Notes: generated by a model from the sequence alone, not told the origin. A DNA stretch of 9,334 nt from BOG-908 sp964244695 (GCA_964244695.1 CAXTJZ010000157.1:1-9334); one strand, 5' to 3'. Shown: positions 1-7,196, counted from the stretch's first letter. Translations and numbers: made by a program.

Positions 1-505
1 TGATGGCGCGGAACGTCAGCGGGCTTTCGCACAGGCCGCCGATCATCATGTCGCGGCCGGCCTCGATCCGCTTGGCGATGGCGATCTCGCCCTCGCGCGA
101 GAGCAGCTCGACGGAGCCCATCTCGCGCAGGTACATGCGCACCGGGTCGTCCGTGCGGCCGAGGCTCTCCTCATCGACGTTGCCGCCGGCTTCGGTCTGG
201 CCCTCGCCGTCCTCGGACCCTTCAGCCTTTTCCGGCTTGGCGACGGTGTCGCCGTCCTCGTTGTCCTCGTTCTCGACGACCTGGATGCCCAGCTCGCTGA
301 GCAGGGACATGATGTCCTCAATCTGCTCGGAGCTCATCTGCTCCTGCGGCAGTGCCGCGTTCAGCTCCTCAAAGGTGATGTAGCCGCGCTCGCGCCCCTT
401 CGCGATCAGCCGCTTGAAGGCGGCCGACTGCGTGTCCAGCAGCGAGGTGTCGGCATCGGCTTCGGCTGTTGCCGTATCGCCAGAGGTGGCCTGTTTTGTC
501 GCCAT
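1..505 (-). CDS. rpoD: RNA polymerase primary sigma factor RpoD (sigma-70), N-terminal part, truncated by window edge
   Basis: Housekeeping sigma factor that directs RNA polymerase to most promoters. Read on the minus strand from ATG at 505-503, the frame stays open for 168 codons and leaves the window at its left edge. Residues about 25-80 resemble sigma region 1.1 (AAFKRLIAKGRERGYITFEE, then SEQIEDIMSLLSELGI). Residues about 80-118 form an acidic Glu/Asp/Gly-rich linker. From residue 119 region 1.2 is unmistakable (DDPVRMYLREMG, then LLSREGEIAIAKRIE), followed by the start of the non-conserved/2.1 region (MMIGGLCESPLTFRAI). A GGAG lies 12 nt upstream of the ATG (521-518), a rather long spacing. 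It follows dnaG in the same direction, 161 nt away, the classic macromolecular-synthesis order. A palindromic repeat unit fills that gap. Identification is very secure; only the C-terminal two thirds are unseen. Confidence 0.96.
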   Translation of the reverse strand, partial: MATKQATSGDTATAEADADTSLLDTQSAAFKRLIAKGRERGYITFEELNAALPQEQMSSEQIEDIMSLLSELGIQVVENEDNEDGDTVAKPEKAEGSEDGEGQTEAGGNVDEESLGRTDDPVRMYLREMGSVELLSREGEIAIAKRIEAGRDMMIGGLCESPLTFRAI

Positions 506-524
506 GTCGGTCGGTCACTCCGTA

Positions 525-658
525 AGGAAGCAAAGGCCTTCTTTTTGCAAAAAAGAAGCGAAAAACGTTTTGCTCCGCTGTCGCGGACCTTTCCGGTTAG
601 CCGCCGAAAGGGAGCAAAGTTTCTCGGCTCTTCTTTGCAGAAACGGACTGCTTGCTTT
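525..658. repeat. Composite inverted-repeat unit 1 (A and B arms) between dnaG and rpoD
   Basis: The A arm (525-576) and a diverged B arm (611-658) face each other. The A core reads TTCTTTTTGCAAAAAAGAAG, with a GC centre instead of the GA centre of other copies. Pairing can be drawn along most of the arms: the inner stem TTTGCTCC (569-576) pairs perfectly with GGAGCAAA (611-618). Outward, G560 pairs with C625, where other units have an A-T pair. The C548-G637 centre pair likewise replaces A-T. The spacer (577-610) is GC-rich. The unit starts 9 nt after the dnaG stop and ends about 20 nt before the rpoD start. It is more decayed in sequence than units 2, 5 and 6, yet still foldable. No independent promoter is clear here. 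Confidence 0.8.
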
Positions 659-666
659 CGTTCTGT

Positions 667-2484
667 TCAGTCATCATACGCGTAGATTTCTTCCTCGGCA
701 TCAGCGTCCGCACTACCCGATTGCTCACCACGCCGAAGCCGGAACAACGCGAGGCAGAGCGCGTTGAACCGCGCCAGGCAGGCAACGTCATCCGGATTTG
801 CGACGTAGGCACGGCGGGCGGCTTCCACGGCGTCGTGCAGGCCGTCGCGGTGCATGAGCCCGTAAAAATGCCACCATCCCGCTTCAGCTTCGGCCGGCTG
901 CGCCTCCGGCCGGCCACAGGATGGGGTCTCCTCCAGGATACGTGCCAGTTCCACCGATAACCCGAAAGTGTCCAGGTGGCGCGCGAGTCCGGCCGAGTCA
1001 AGCGGGTGATCGTCGGTAAAGTCGTGCGCGAAATACGATAGCATGCCGGCCCGGACAGCTTGTAGCGGCGGCGGCAACGTCAACGACCCGTAGGCCTCTT
1101 CAAGGTCATGCGCGAGTTGGGGGTGGTGCAGCAAAATCGCGGTGAGCTTGCGGGCGCGGCTTACGTCGGCCGCATCTGCCACCAGTTCGGGGCGGACGGG
1201 GCGCAGGGCCGGCTTGGCTACGCCGCGCTTGGTGGAAGCGAAATAGCGGTCCAGCAGGGCGCGGCGGTATTCGCTGGCCAAGCCGCGGTCCTTGATCGTG
1301 GCCGCCGCTGCTTCAAGCCTGCCACGGAACGCGCTGCGCTGTTCCGGCGTGGTGAAACCGCCGGCGCCGCGCAGCAGGTCGAACAGCGCCTCGTTGAGCG
1401 GACGGGCGGCGTCCAGCACGGCGGCAAACGCCGCGGGGCCGCGCCGCCCCACCAGCGTGTCGGGATCCTCGCCGGAGGGCAGGGTGGCCAGGGTGATGCT
1501 CTTGTCGGGCGCGATGGCCGGCAGCGCGGTCTGCGCGGCGCGGGCGGCGGCGCGGCCACCGGCGGCATCGCCGTCGAAGCACAGCACCGGCGCCGGCGAG
1601 AGGCGCCACAACTCCTCGAGCTGCTCGGCCGTCAGAGCGGTGCCGAGCGGCGCCACCGCGGCGCCGAACCCTGCCTGGTGCAGGGCGATCACGTCCATGT
1701 AGCCTTCGACGGCCACCACGGCCGCGCCCTTGCGGGCCGCCTCGCGCGCCAGGTTCAGGCCGTAGAGCGTGCGTCGCTTGGAGAATAGCGGCGTCTCCGG
1801 CCCGTTGACGTATTTCGGCTGGCCGTCGCCCAGCGTCCGGCCGCCGAAGCTTATCATCCGGCCGGTGCGGTCGCGTATGGGAAACATCACGCGGTTGAAA
1901 AACAGCTCGCCACGGATCGCGCCGTCCTCGCCGGCACGCAGCAGGCCGGCTTCCAGAAGCTGCGGCTGCGTCACCCCGCTGCCCGCCAGCGAAGCCGCGA
2001 GCGCGCCGCGGCCCTCGCCGGCCCAGCCGAGGCCGAAACGGGCGATCGTCTCGTCGGTCAGCCCTCGGCCGCGCAGATAGGCCAGCGCCGCGGCCCCGGC
2101 TGGGGTGTGCAAGGCTCGCGTGTAATGCGCCTGCGCCGCGTCGAGGACACCGTGCAGATCAAGCCGCTGCCGCTCGGCGGCTTCGGCGGACGGGCTCGCT
2201 TTTGGCAGCTCCAGCCCCGCCTCGCCGGCCAGCGACTGCACCGCTTCCATGAAGCTGGCGCCTTGGGTCTGCATGACGAAGCTGATCGCGTCGCCATGCG
2301 CGCCGCAGCCGAAGCAGTGATAGCCGTCCTCATAGACGTAGAAGCTGGGCGTCTTCTCGCCGTGGAACGGGCAGCAGCCTTTCATCTGGCGGCCGCTCCG
2401 CTGCAGCTTCACGCGGCGGCTGACCAGGGCGGCGAGCGGGGTGCGGGCGCGGAGTTCTTCCAGGAAGGCGTCGGGTAGCTTCAT
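667..2484 (-). CDS. dnaG: DNA primase DnaG
   Basis: Synthesises the RNA primers for replication forks, working with the DnaB helicase. From ATG at 2484 it encodes 605 residues, usual for alphaproteobacterial primases. Visible parts: the N-terminal CHC2 zinc finger (Cys38, His41, Cys57, Cys60 within CCPFHGEKTPSF and HCFGCGAHGD), then the catalytic core with KYVNGPETPLF near 224-234, and the TOPRIM motifs EGYMD (260-264) and DGDAAG (304-309), which hold the metal-binding acidic residues. The C-terminal ~180 residues are the poorly conserved helicase-binding region and end in an acidic tail. A TTG at 2490, in frame, adds two residues (Leu/Met-Pro). It lies 6 nt from an AGAAGG, so it is a real alternative start, while the ATG gives the family-typical MKLPDAF beginning. 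The gene follows the yqeY-like gene by 165 nt and precedes rpoD, consistent with one operon. Confidence 0.97.
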   Translation of the reverse strand: MKLPDAFLEELRARTPLAALVSRRVKLQRSGRQMKGCCPFHGEKTPSFYVYEDGYHCFGCGAHGDAISFVMQTQGASFMEAVQSLAGEAGLELPKASPSAEAAERQRLDLHGVLDAAQAHYTRALHTPAGAAALAYLRGRGLTDETIARFGLGWAGEGRGALAASLAGSGVTQPQLLEAGLLRAGEDGAIRGELFFNRVMFPIRDRTGRMISFGGRTLGDGQPKYVNGPETPLFSKRRTLYGLNLAREAARKGAAVVAVEGYMDVIALHQAGFGAAVAPLGTALTAEQLEELWRLSPAPVLCFDGDAAGGRAAARAAQTALPAIAPDKSITLATLPSGEDPDTLVGRRGPAAFAAVLDAARPLNEALFDLLRGAGGFTTPEQRSAFRGRLEAAAATIKDRGLASEYRRALLDRYFASTKRGVAKPALRPVRPELVADAADVSRARKLTAILLHHPQLAHDLEEAYGSLTLPPPLQAVRAGMLSYFAHDFTDDHPLDSAGLARHLDTFGLSVELARILEETPSCGRPEAQPAEAEAGWWHFYGLMHRDGLHDAVEAARRAYVANPDDVACLARFNALCLALFRLRRGEQSGSADADAEEEIYAYDD

Positions 2485-2488
2485 GGGC

Positions 2489-2645
2489 AAGCAAGGCCTT
2501 CTTTTTTGAAAAAAAGAAGCAAAAAACTTTTGCTACTGCGCAGGCTCAGCTGCTTCGGCGCGTCCAGAAGCACCCGGCTGCCGCAGATGCGCGGTAGTAA
2601 AAGTTTTTTGGTTCTTTTTTTCAAAAAAGAACTGCTTTCTTCCTT
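2489..2645. repeat. Composite inverted-repeat unit 2 (A and B arms) between yqeY-like gene and dnaG
   Basis: This is the best preserved unit. Bases 2499-2542 pair without gaps with 2588-2631, giving a 44-bp stem with 41 Watson-Crick pairs, two G-T pairs (2532/2598, 2537/2593) and one mismatch (2519/2611). The spacer folds further: CAGC (2547-2550) with GCTG (2577-2580), and TGCTTC (2551-2556) with GAAGCA (2567-2572). The whole gap can therefore form one hairpin in RNA or a cruciform in DNA. Each arm is itself a near-palindrome around T6-G-A7. The A arm touches the dnaG start and the B arm lies just after the yqeY-like stop. The AT-rich arms contrast sharply with the GC-rich genes. Confidence 0.92.
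2497..2502 (-). promoter_or_regulatory. Repeat-borne ribosome binding site of dnaG (AGAAGG)
   Basis: On the minus strand AGAAGG (2502 to 2497) is the best Shine-Dalgarno match before dnaG and belongs to the outer end of the A arm of repeat unit 2. It is 6 nt from the in-frame TTG at 2490 and 12 nt from the ATG at 2484. The AGAA half lies at the base of the long inverted-repeat stem, so in RNA the site could be partly paired. The same geometry occurs before the AGE gene at 8089-8094. Whether it is used is inferred. Confidence 0.5.
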
Positions 2646-2649
2646 CGCC

Positions 2650-3102
2650 TCACCCAAGCCGCGCCTTCACCAACGCCCCCGCGCGGCCCATATCCAGCGC
2701 GGCACCATGCGCGGCCTTCAACACCGCCATCACCTGCCCGGTCTGCTTCACGCTCGTGGCCCCGGTCTGCGCCACGGCGGCATCCACGGCGGCGGCCAGC
2801 GCCGCCTCGTCCATCTGCTGCGGCAGGAAGCCGTCGATCACGGTGATTTCGGCCATCTCCTTGGCGGCGAGTTCCGGACGGTTGCCCTTGGTGTAGAGCT
2901 CGGCCGCCTCACGCCGCTGCTTGACCATGCCGCGCAGCATCTTGGTGATCTCGTCGTCGCTGATCGGGTCGCCGGGGCGGGCGGCGATGTCGGTGTCCTT
3001 CAGCTTGGCCATGATCATGCGGATGGTGGAGGTGCGCGGCGCGTCGCCGGCGCGCATGGAAGTCTTCATCTCTTCTGTCAGGCGGTCACGCACGGCCATC
3101 AT
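2650..3102 (-). CDS. YqeY/GatB-like domain protein
   Basis: A 150-residue protein of the YqeY family, a stand-alone helical module related to the tail of the GatB subunit of the Asp/Glu-tRNA amidotransferase. Its exact role is not settled. Family hallmarks are the opening MMAVRDRLTEEMKTSMRAGD, the stretch RTSTIRMIMAKLKDTDI, the central ISDDEITKMLRGMVKQRRE with EAAELYTKG(N)RPELAAKE, then the conserved LPQQM segment (about 103-107), and a C-terminal helical part ending KQTGQVMAVLKA...ALVKARLG. Length is normal. Two adjacent ATGs (3102 and 3099) could start it. AGGA at 3112-3109 is 6 nt from the first, which I prefer. In alphaproteobacteria this gene commonly sits directly upstream of dnaG, as here, so co-transcription with dnaG and rpoD is likely. 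The carA gene that often flanks the other side is not present in this window. Confidence 0.93.
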   Translation of the reverse strand: MMAVRDRLTEEMKTSMRAGDAPRTSTIRMIMAKLKDTDIAARPGDPISDDEITKMLRGMVKQRREAAELYTKGNRPELAAKEMAEITVIDGFLPQQMDEAALAAAVDAAVAQTGATSVKQTGQVMAVLKAAHGAALDMGRAGALVKARLG

Positions 3103-3440
3103 GTCGGGTCCTGGAGGGGAAGTGTGCCTTATAGCGCCTTGTGCCGAACGTGGCTGTCGGGAAAGGAGGCAAGTCCGTCTTTTTTACGGAAAAGGTTGCG
3201 GCCAGGCGGCTGCCGCTGGCGGTCGCCAGTCGATGTCGGCGTTGGGAGATCGCGCTCTAGACACGAGGACGCGATAGGCGTGAGGAACACGAACAGAGGC
3301 GTCCATCCGCCCAGCTGTATGCACGCTACCTTGGGCAGTGCTTCCTGCTCGTGTCGTCCTGCTTTTCGTGCCGAACAACCCATCTGCGCGCCACGGCAGC
3401 CCAGGCTGCAAGCGTGCCGGTGGGACAGCGCCAGGGCCGG
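3103..3440. other. Gene-poor stretch between the GNAT gene and the yqeY-like gene
   Basis: About 340 nt with no gene I can support. Minus-strand open frames such as 3129-3383 have no recognisable motif. The lower end of that frame reads through a decayed fragment of the local repeat (about 3169-3199: GCAAG, then CTTTTTTACGGAAAAGG), a sign that it is not coding. The stretch holds the probable operon promoter near its left end. It is GC-rich over most of its length. It could contain the terminator of the GNAT gene or a small RNA, but I see no clear GC-stem plus T-run. Confidence 0.5.
3128..3133 (-). promoter_or_regulatory. Possible -10 element for the yqeY-dnaG-rpoD operon (TATAAG)
   Basis: On the minus strand TATAAG (3133 to 3128) is the only good -10-like hexamer before the yqeY-like gene. 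It would start transcription around 3121, leaving a leader of about 20 nt that contains the AGGA ribosome site. I find no convincing TTGACA-type -35 at 16-18 bp spacing, so this is a tentative call. Confidence 0.3.
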
Positions 3441-3890
3441 TCAGGTTGCCCGGCGCAAGGGACGCCGCAGCCGCACGCCCTGCTGCGTGAAGCCGGTGGC
3501 CTGGCAGAACGCCAGCAGTTCCGGCTGACCGGCTGCGGTCGAGATGCCGATGTCATGGCAGCCGGCCGCCCGGGCAGCCTGGGATGCGGCTTTCAGCAGC
3601 AGCCGTGCCAGGCCGCGGCGCCGCTCCGCCTCACCGACCAGAAGCGTGCTCACCTCCGCCACCGGATGGTCGGCTGCCAGGCCCAGGTGCCAGTGCAGGA
3701 CGATGATGCCGCTTGGCGGCCCCCATTCCAATGCAAGCAGGGCGGCCCCAGGCGCACGCTGCAACCGATCCAGCCGGGCGGCCAGCAGGGCGACCGGGAC
3801 AGGATGGCCGGACGCAGCAAGCAGCTCGGCCAGACCTGCGGCATCGGCTGGCGCGGCGGCACGTATCTCCAGGCCGTAGCGGCTGCTCAT
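3441..3890 (-). CDS. GNAT-family N-acetyltransferase
   Basis: A 149-residue protein of the Gcn5-related acetyltransferase fold, which moves the acetyl group from acetyl-CoA to an amine. The substrate cannot be read from sequence. Visible family marks are the opening LEIRAAAPADAAGLAELLAA (strand 1 and helix 1), the core strand AEVSTLLVGEAERRRGLARLLL (about 78-99) with the acetyl-CoA-binding motif A as RRRGLA (90-95), and the C-terminal LLAFCQATGFTQQGVRLRRPL (about 125-145), typical of motif B (F-C-x-x-x-G-F). I chose ATG at 3890 because the domain starts directly after it. The frame stays open upstream to 4130, but that extension has no domain character and contains repeat DNA. No strong ribosome site precedes the ATG. 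It is divergent from the diguanylate cyclase gene, 161 nt apart. Confidence 0.85.
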   Translation of the reverse strand: MSSRYGLEIRAAAPADAAGLAELLAASGHPVPVALLAARLDRLQRAPGAALLALEWGPPSGIIVLHWHLGLAADHPVAEVSTLLVGEAERRRGLARLLLKAASQAARAAGCHDIGISTAAGQPELLAFCQATGFTQQGVRLRRPLRRAT

Positions 3891-3920
3891 CGTCGCAACA
3901 CCAGCCCGCTGCCTCCCGCT

Positions 3921-3996
3921 CGAACAAGAAACCAGCCGCAGCGCGGGGACTGAAGTTTCTTGCTTCCCTCTTTCAAGAGAAGGCCTTCCTTGCTCT
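3921..3996. repeat. Decayed repeat unit 3 between the divergent GNAT and GGDEF genes
   Basis: One diverged A arm (3952-3995) reads toward the GGDEF gene: GAAGTTTCTTGCTTCC, then TTTCAAGAGAAGGCCTTCC, against the common TTTTTTGCTTC and TTTTCAAAAAAGAAGGCC. A remnant of the partner arm remains on the left: CAAGAAAC (3925-3932) pairs perfectly with GTTTCTTG (3955-3962) around a GC-rich loop. The unit is much shorter than the others. It lies in the only divergent gene gap of the window. Confidence 0.6.
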
Positions 3997-4051
3997 GGCA
4001 ACAAGCGGCCGTAGATACCCGCCATTAACCGCGGTCGCATAGGCTGAGGCG

Positions 4052-5350
4052 GTGCAGCATAGCCCCTTCGAGCAGATGCCCACCATCTGCCCACCCCTTC
4101 GCTGGCGTCCGCTGGCCTGGCTGACCACATCGCCTGTGGCGCCGCTGGACGTGGGCGACGAGCTGCGCGCCAGCCTGTTCAACCGCATGGCATCCCTGTT
4201 CGCCAGCGCAGTCATCCTGCTGGTGGCGGCGGTGGCGGTTGCCGTGCGCCACCCTCAGGCGCCGTATATCGCCTGGGCGCTGCTGGATGCGGCAACCTCC
4301 CTGGCGCGTGTCCTGAGCGCGGTCGCCATCCTGCGCCATGCGGCTCGCCATCCCGGGAAGGCCGCGCCGGACAATCTTGCGCCGGACGTCTTCGTCCTGT
4401 CCGCCCTGCTCTGGTGCGCCGTGCTGGGATACGGTTCCGGGTTGTGCCTGGCGAGCGGGGATCTGGGCGTAAGCGTTGTCGGCTGCCTGCTGGCAACGGC
4501 CACGATGGGTGCGCAATGCGGCCGCGTGCCTGGTGCGCCGCGCCTGCTGATGGCGCAGCTTGCGGTGATCTGCCTGCCGCTCAGCATCGGCGGGTGGTGC
4601 GCGCCGGATGCGTTCCTGCACTGGGGCATAATCGTGGTGCCAACCTATCTGTTCGCCGTTGTCAGCATCAACCGCCAGCTCCACCGCGATTACGTTGAAA
4701 TGATCGTCGGCCGTTACGAAAGCCGGCTGATGGCGCTGCGCTGTCCGCTTACCGGCCTGGCCAACCGACGCGCGTTCGACCGTGCGCTGGCCACCGCTTT
4801 GGCCAATTCCGCTCGCCCGCGCGCGACGGTCGTGCTCAGCCTGGACCTGGACGGCTTCAAATCCATCAACGATGCGTGCGGCCACCTGGCCGGGGATCTG
4901 CTGCTGCGCCAAGTGGCCGAGCGTCTGGTCAGCCACGTGCCGACCGGCTGCCTGGCCGCGCGCCTGGGCGGGGACGAGTTTGCCATACTGGCACAGGGTG
5001 GGACTGCCGCCGCCGCGGAGCAGCTGGCCTGCACCATACTCGCGGCCTTGCGGGAGCCGTTCCTGATAACAGGCAACCAGGCCAGCGTGGGCGTCAGCAT
5101 CGGCCTGGCCCGCGCCTCGGCCGCAGCCACGCCGGACAGGCTGCTGGGCGAGGCGGACGAGGCGCTGTATGCCGCCAAACGCGCCGGCAAGAACCGGTAT
5201 TGCTGGTTCAATGGCGAGGACGCCGCGCCGGAACCGGCAGGCTCGGACCTCGCAACACCCGATTTGTGGCGCGGAACCCGTGCACCGCGACCGCCCGGCA
5301 AAGCAGCAACCGCTCCCCTGATGCTCTCAGGCGACAGCATGGCAAGCTGA
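4052..5350 (+). CDS. Membrane-anchored diguanylate cyclase (GGDEF domain)
   Basis: Makes the second messenger cyclic di-GMP from two GTP at the inner membrane. From GTG at 4052 it encodes 432 residues. The N-terminal half has about five or six hydrophobic segments (roughly 46-66, 76-95, 112-134, 138-156, 165-182, 188-206) without a sensor domain I recognise. The GGDEF domain follows: CPLTGLANRRAFDRAL (231-246), LDLDGFKSINDACGH (264-278) with the metal and guanine contacts, the intact active motif GGDEF (306-310), and the C-terminal GEADEALYAAKRAGKNRY. The usual Asp before PLTGL is Cys231. The allosteric RxxD inhibitory site expected at 297-300 is PTGC, so feedback inhibition is probably absent. 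The last ~40 residues are Pro/Ala-rich and probably disordered. The start is uncertain: ATG at 4076 is an alternative, and only a weak AGG (4041-4043) precedes the GTG. No EAL domain is present. Confidence 0.93.
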   Translation: MQHSPFEQMPTICPPLRWRPLAWLTTSPVAPLDVGDELRASLFNRMASLFASAVILLVAAVAVAVRHPQAPYIAWALLDAATSLARVLSAVAILRHAARHPGKAAPDNLAPDVFVLSALLWCAVLGYGSGLCLASGDLGVSVVGCLLATATMGAQCGRVPGAPRLLMAQLAVICLPLSIGGWCAPDAFLHWGIIVVPTYLFAVVSINRQLHRDYVEMIVGRYESRLMALRCPLTGLANRRAFDRALATALANSARPRATVVLSLDLDGFKSINDACGHLAGDLLLRQVAERLVSHVPTGCLAARLGGDEFAILAQGGTAAAAEQLACTILAALREPFLITGNQASVGVSIGLARASAAATPDRLLGEADEALYAAKRAGKNRYCWFNGEDAAPEPAGSDLATPDLWRGTRAPRPPGKAATAPLMLSGDSMAS

Positions 5351-5375
5351 GCTTTCTCCAGCCGGATTTCGAGAG

Positions 5376-5426
5376 ACAAAAGTTCTTTGCTTCCTTCTTT
5401 CCAAAAAAGAAGGCCCTCCTTTCTTG
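5376..5426 (+). repeat. Single A-arm repeat (unit 4) between the GGDEF gene and the MFS gene
   Basis: A lone A arm in the orientation that ends in AAGAAGGCC and faces the downstream gene. It reads AAAAGTTCTTTGCTTCC, then TTCCAAAAAAGAAGGCCC. No inverted B partner is visible in the 25 nt between the GGDEF stop and the arm, so this is a half unit. Its outer end lies about 44 nt before the MFS ATG. Its own AGAAGG and TTG are not in the MFS reading frame. Confidence 0.75.
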
Positions 5427-5470
5427 CATTCGCCCGGAACAACACGCCGTCTTAGTGGTTGGGCCGTTCC

Positions 5471-7024
5471 ATGACGGCACTGACGCGCAACACCGCCCCC
5501 CTAGGCCTGCTCTCGCCCAAGGTGGTGCCCGAGGAGAAGCCGGATGCCCTGGGCCTGAGCATGATGCTGGGCATTGCCGGCGTGATCCTGGCGGCCGCGC
5601 TGTCCTCTCTGGATCAGCGCCTGGCCACCTCCGCCGTGGCGGACCTGCTGGGCGGGCTGGGCCTGGGGCTGGATGAGGGGTCCTGGGTTAATACCGCCTA
5701 TGCGGTGGGCGACATCGCCGTGGTGCCGCTGACGCCCTGGCTGGCGCAGATCATCAGCCCGCGCCGGCTGGCGGCGGCAGAGATCATCCTGTTCGTGGTG
5801 GCCGCGGCCGCCTGTCCGCTGGCGGCCAACTATCACGGGCTGATCGCACTGCGCTTCCTGCAAGGCTTCGGCGAGGGCGGGCTGGTGCCGCTGATGCTGC
5901 TGACGCTGCTGCAGGCCGCGCCGCCGCGTCATCGGCCGGAGGCGTTCGCCGTATACGCCGTGGTCAGCACGCTGGTGCCGCTGGTCGCTGAATCGCTGGC
6001 GGGCGTCGCCACCGATCTTTTCACCTGGCAGGGCCTGTTCTGGTTCAGCGCTTCGCTTGGGCCGGTTGCGCTGTTTCTCGTGCTGGGCTTCCTGCCCGTG
6101 CAGCCGCCGAAATGGGACAAGTTCGTCCATGTCGACTATTTCGGCATGGCCTGCCTGGTGGCATTCTGCTGCATGCTGGTGACCGGCCTGAGCCAGGGCC
6201 AGCGGCTGGACTGGTTCGATGACCGCTTTATCGTGGCCATGTTCGTCGGCGCCGCCATGGCGATGCTCTGCTTCCTGGTCAGCGAGTCGCTCACCGAGCA
6301 CAAGCTGCTGGACCTGACGCTGTTCCGGCGACCGAACTTCTCCATTGGGCTGTGCCTGGTGGCGGTGTTCAACATAGGCCTGCTTGGCGCCACCTACGTG
6401 GAGCCGCAGACGCAGATGCTCATACGCGCGCTTAAGCCGATTCAGATCGGCCAGTTTTTCCTGCTGCTGGCGGCACCTCAGCTGGTCGTGGCGCCGCTGA
6501 CCGCTTTGCTGATGCGCTTCCTGGACGCCCGCCTGCTGGTAGGCTGCGGCTTCGCCATGGGCGCGCTCGGTGCCTATCTGTGCACCTACATCACCTCGGC
6601 CTGGGCGGCGACGGACTTCCTGGCGCCGCTGCTGCTGCAGGCGTGCGGCTGGCCGCTGGCGTTCACGCCTCTGGTGTTCCTGACCACCAGCGTGCTGAAG
6701 CCGGAGGACGCGCTTTCGGGCGGAACCATGTTCAATATCGTGCGCACGCTGGCGATCGCCGCGGGCCCCGCGATCGTGGGTGCGGTGATCACGGTGCGCG
6801 AGCGGGTGCATTCGGACTACCTGGTGCAGCATCTGGTGGCCGGCCGGGCGGCGGTGGACACGCGGATTGCGGCGGAGGGGCTGGGGGCGTTGATGTCGGC
6901 CGAGCGGGCGCAGGCTTACGTGCTGGCGTTTGCCGATGCGTTCGGGTGGATTTCGGTGTTGCTGGTAGTGGGGCTGGTGCTGGTGCTGTTCGAGCAAGAG
7001 GCGCCGGTTACGCGGAAAATCTAG
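5471..7024 (+). CDS. MFS transporter, DHA2 (EmrB/QacA-like) family
   Basis: A 517-residue inner-membrane transporter, of the length and hydrophobic pattern of 14-helix DHA2 drug:proton antiporters. Visible marks are TM1 with GVILAAALSSLDQRLATSAV carrying Asp48 at the place of the family's LDxTIVN motif, then GSWVNTAYAVGDIAVVPLTPWL (70-91), matching the SW-xxTAY pattern, and RFLQGFGEGGLVPLMLL (128-144), the R-xx-QG-x-G motif B. A central cytoplasmic-type segment (PVQPPKWDKFVHVDYFG) and SESLTEHKLLDLTLFRRPNF resemble the EmrB linker before the second half. The substrate cannot be deduced. No HlyD/EmrA adaptor or outer-membrane factor lies beside it, unlike classic emrAB operons. I chose ATG at 5471. 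A TTG at 5459 would add four residues. Neither has a good ribosome site. It is 120 nt downstream of the cyclase gene, with a half repeat between them. Confidence 0.92.
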   Translation: MTALTRNTAPLGLLSPKVVPEEKPDALGLSMMLGIAGVILAAALSSLDQRLATSAVADLLGGLGLGLDEGSWVNTAYAVGDIAVVPLTPWLAQIISPRRLAAAEIILFVVAAAACPLAANYHGLIALRFLQGFGEGGLVPLMLLTLLQAAPPRHRPEAFAVYAVVSTLVPLVAESLAGVATDLFTWQGLFWFSASLGPVALFLVLGFLPVQPPKWDKFVHVDYFGMACLVAFCCMLVTGLSQGQRLDWFDDRFIVAMFVGAAMAMLCFLVSESLTEHKLLDLTLFRRPNFSIGLCLVAVFNIGLLGATYVEPQTQMLIRALKPIQIGQFFLLLAAPQLVVAPLTALLMRFLDARLLVGCGFAMGALGAYLCTYITSAWAATDFLAPLLLQACGWPLAFTPLVFLTTSVLKPEDALSGGTMFNIVRTLAIAAGPAIVGAVITVRERVHSDYLVQHLVAGRAAVDTRIAAEGLGALMSAERAQAYVLAFADAFGWISVLLVVGLVLVLFEQEAPVTRKI

Positions 7025-7029
7025 GCGAG

Positions 7030-7183
7030 GAAGGCCTTCTTTTTTGAAAATAAGAAGCAAAAAACTTTTACTACCTCGCTGCTGCCAGCGCTTCGGTCTT
7101 TCCCGCTAGAGCCGACTGGTGCAAATGCGGGGTAGCAAAAGTTTTTTGGTTCCTTTTTTCAAAAAAGAACTGCTTTCTTCCTT
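7030..7183. repeat. Composite inverted-repeat unit 5 (A and B arms) between MFS and methyltransferase genes
   Basis: Bases 7037-7079 pair without gaps with 7127-7169, a 43-bp stem with four mismatches (7051/7155, 7053/7153, 7057/7149, 7070/7136) and one T-G pair (7076/7130). The spacer adds GCCAG (7084-7088) against CTGGT (7116-7120), with TCGG (7093-7096) against CCGA (7112-7115). The A arm begins 6 nt after the MFS stop and the B arm ends about 14 nt before the methyltransferase start. Seen from transcription the order is A then B, opposite to units 1, 2 and 6. Confidence 0.92.
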
Positions 7184-7196
7184 ACTGGAGCGGCCC

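Noticed and set aside
3129..3383. Minus-strand open frame of 84 codons between the yqeY-like and GNAT genes
   Set aside because: No family motif, no ribosome site seen, and its C-terminal part reads through a decayed repeat fragment. Open frames of this length are expected by chance in GC-rich DNA.
3990..4017. Possible promoter TTGCTC - 16 nt - TAGATA before the GGDEF gene
   Set aside because: The -10 matches consensus at only three of six positions and the -35 is weak, so it is not distinguishable from chance.
4025..4936. 303-codon antisense open frame across the diguanylate cyclase gene
   Set aside because: Low-complexity Gln/Arg/His composition and no motifs. The sense strand carries the GGDEF domain.
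5501..7060. 519-codon antisense open frame across the MFS gene
   Set aside because: Its product is extremely rich in Gln, Arg and His, typical of the shadow of a hydrophobic GC-rich gene. The sense frame has clear transporter motifs.
7119..7196. Open frame upstream of and in frame with the methyltransferase, encoding GSKSFLVPFFKKELLSSL
   Set aside because: It is the translation of the repeat B arm. A near-identical peptide arises from unit 2 (about 2590-2645) before an unrelated frame. The ATG at 7197 has a proper GGAG and begins a signal peptide.
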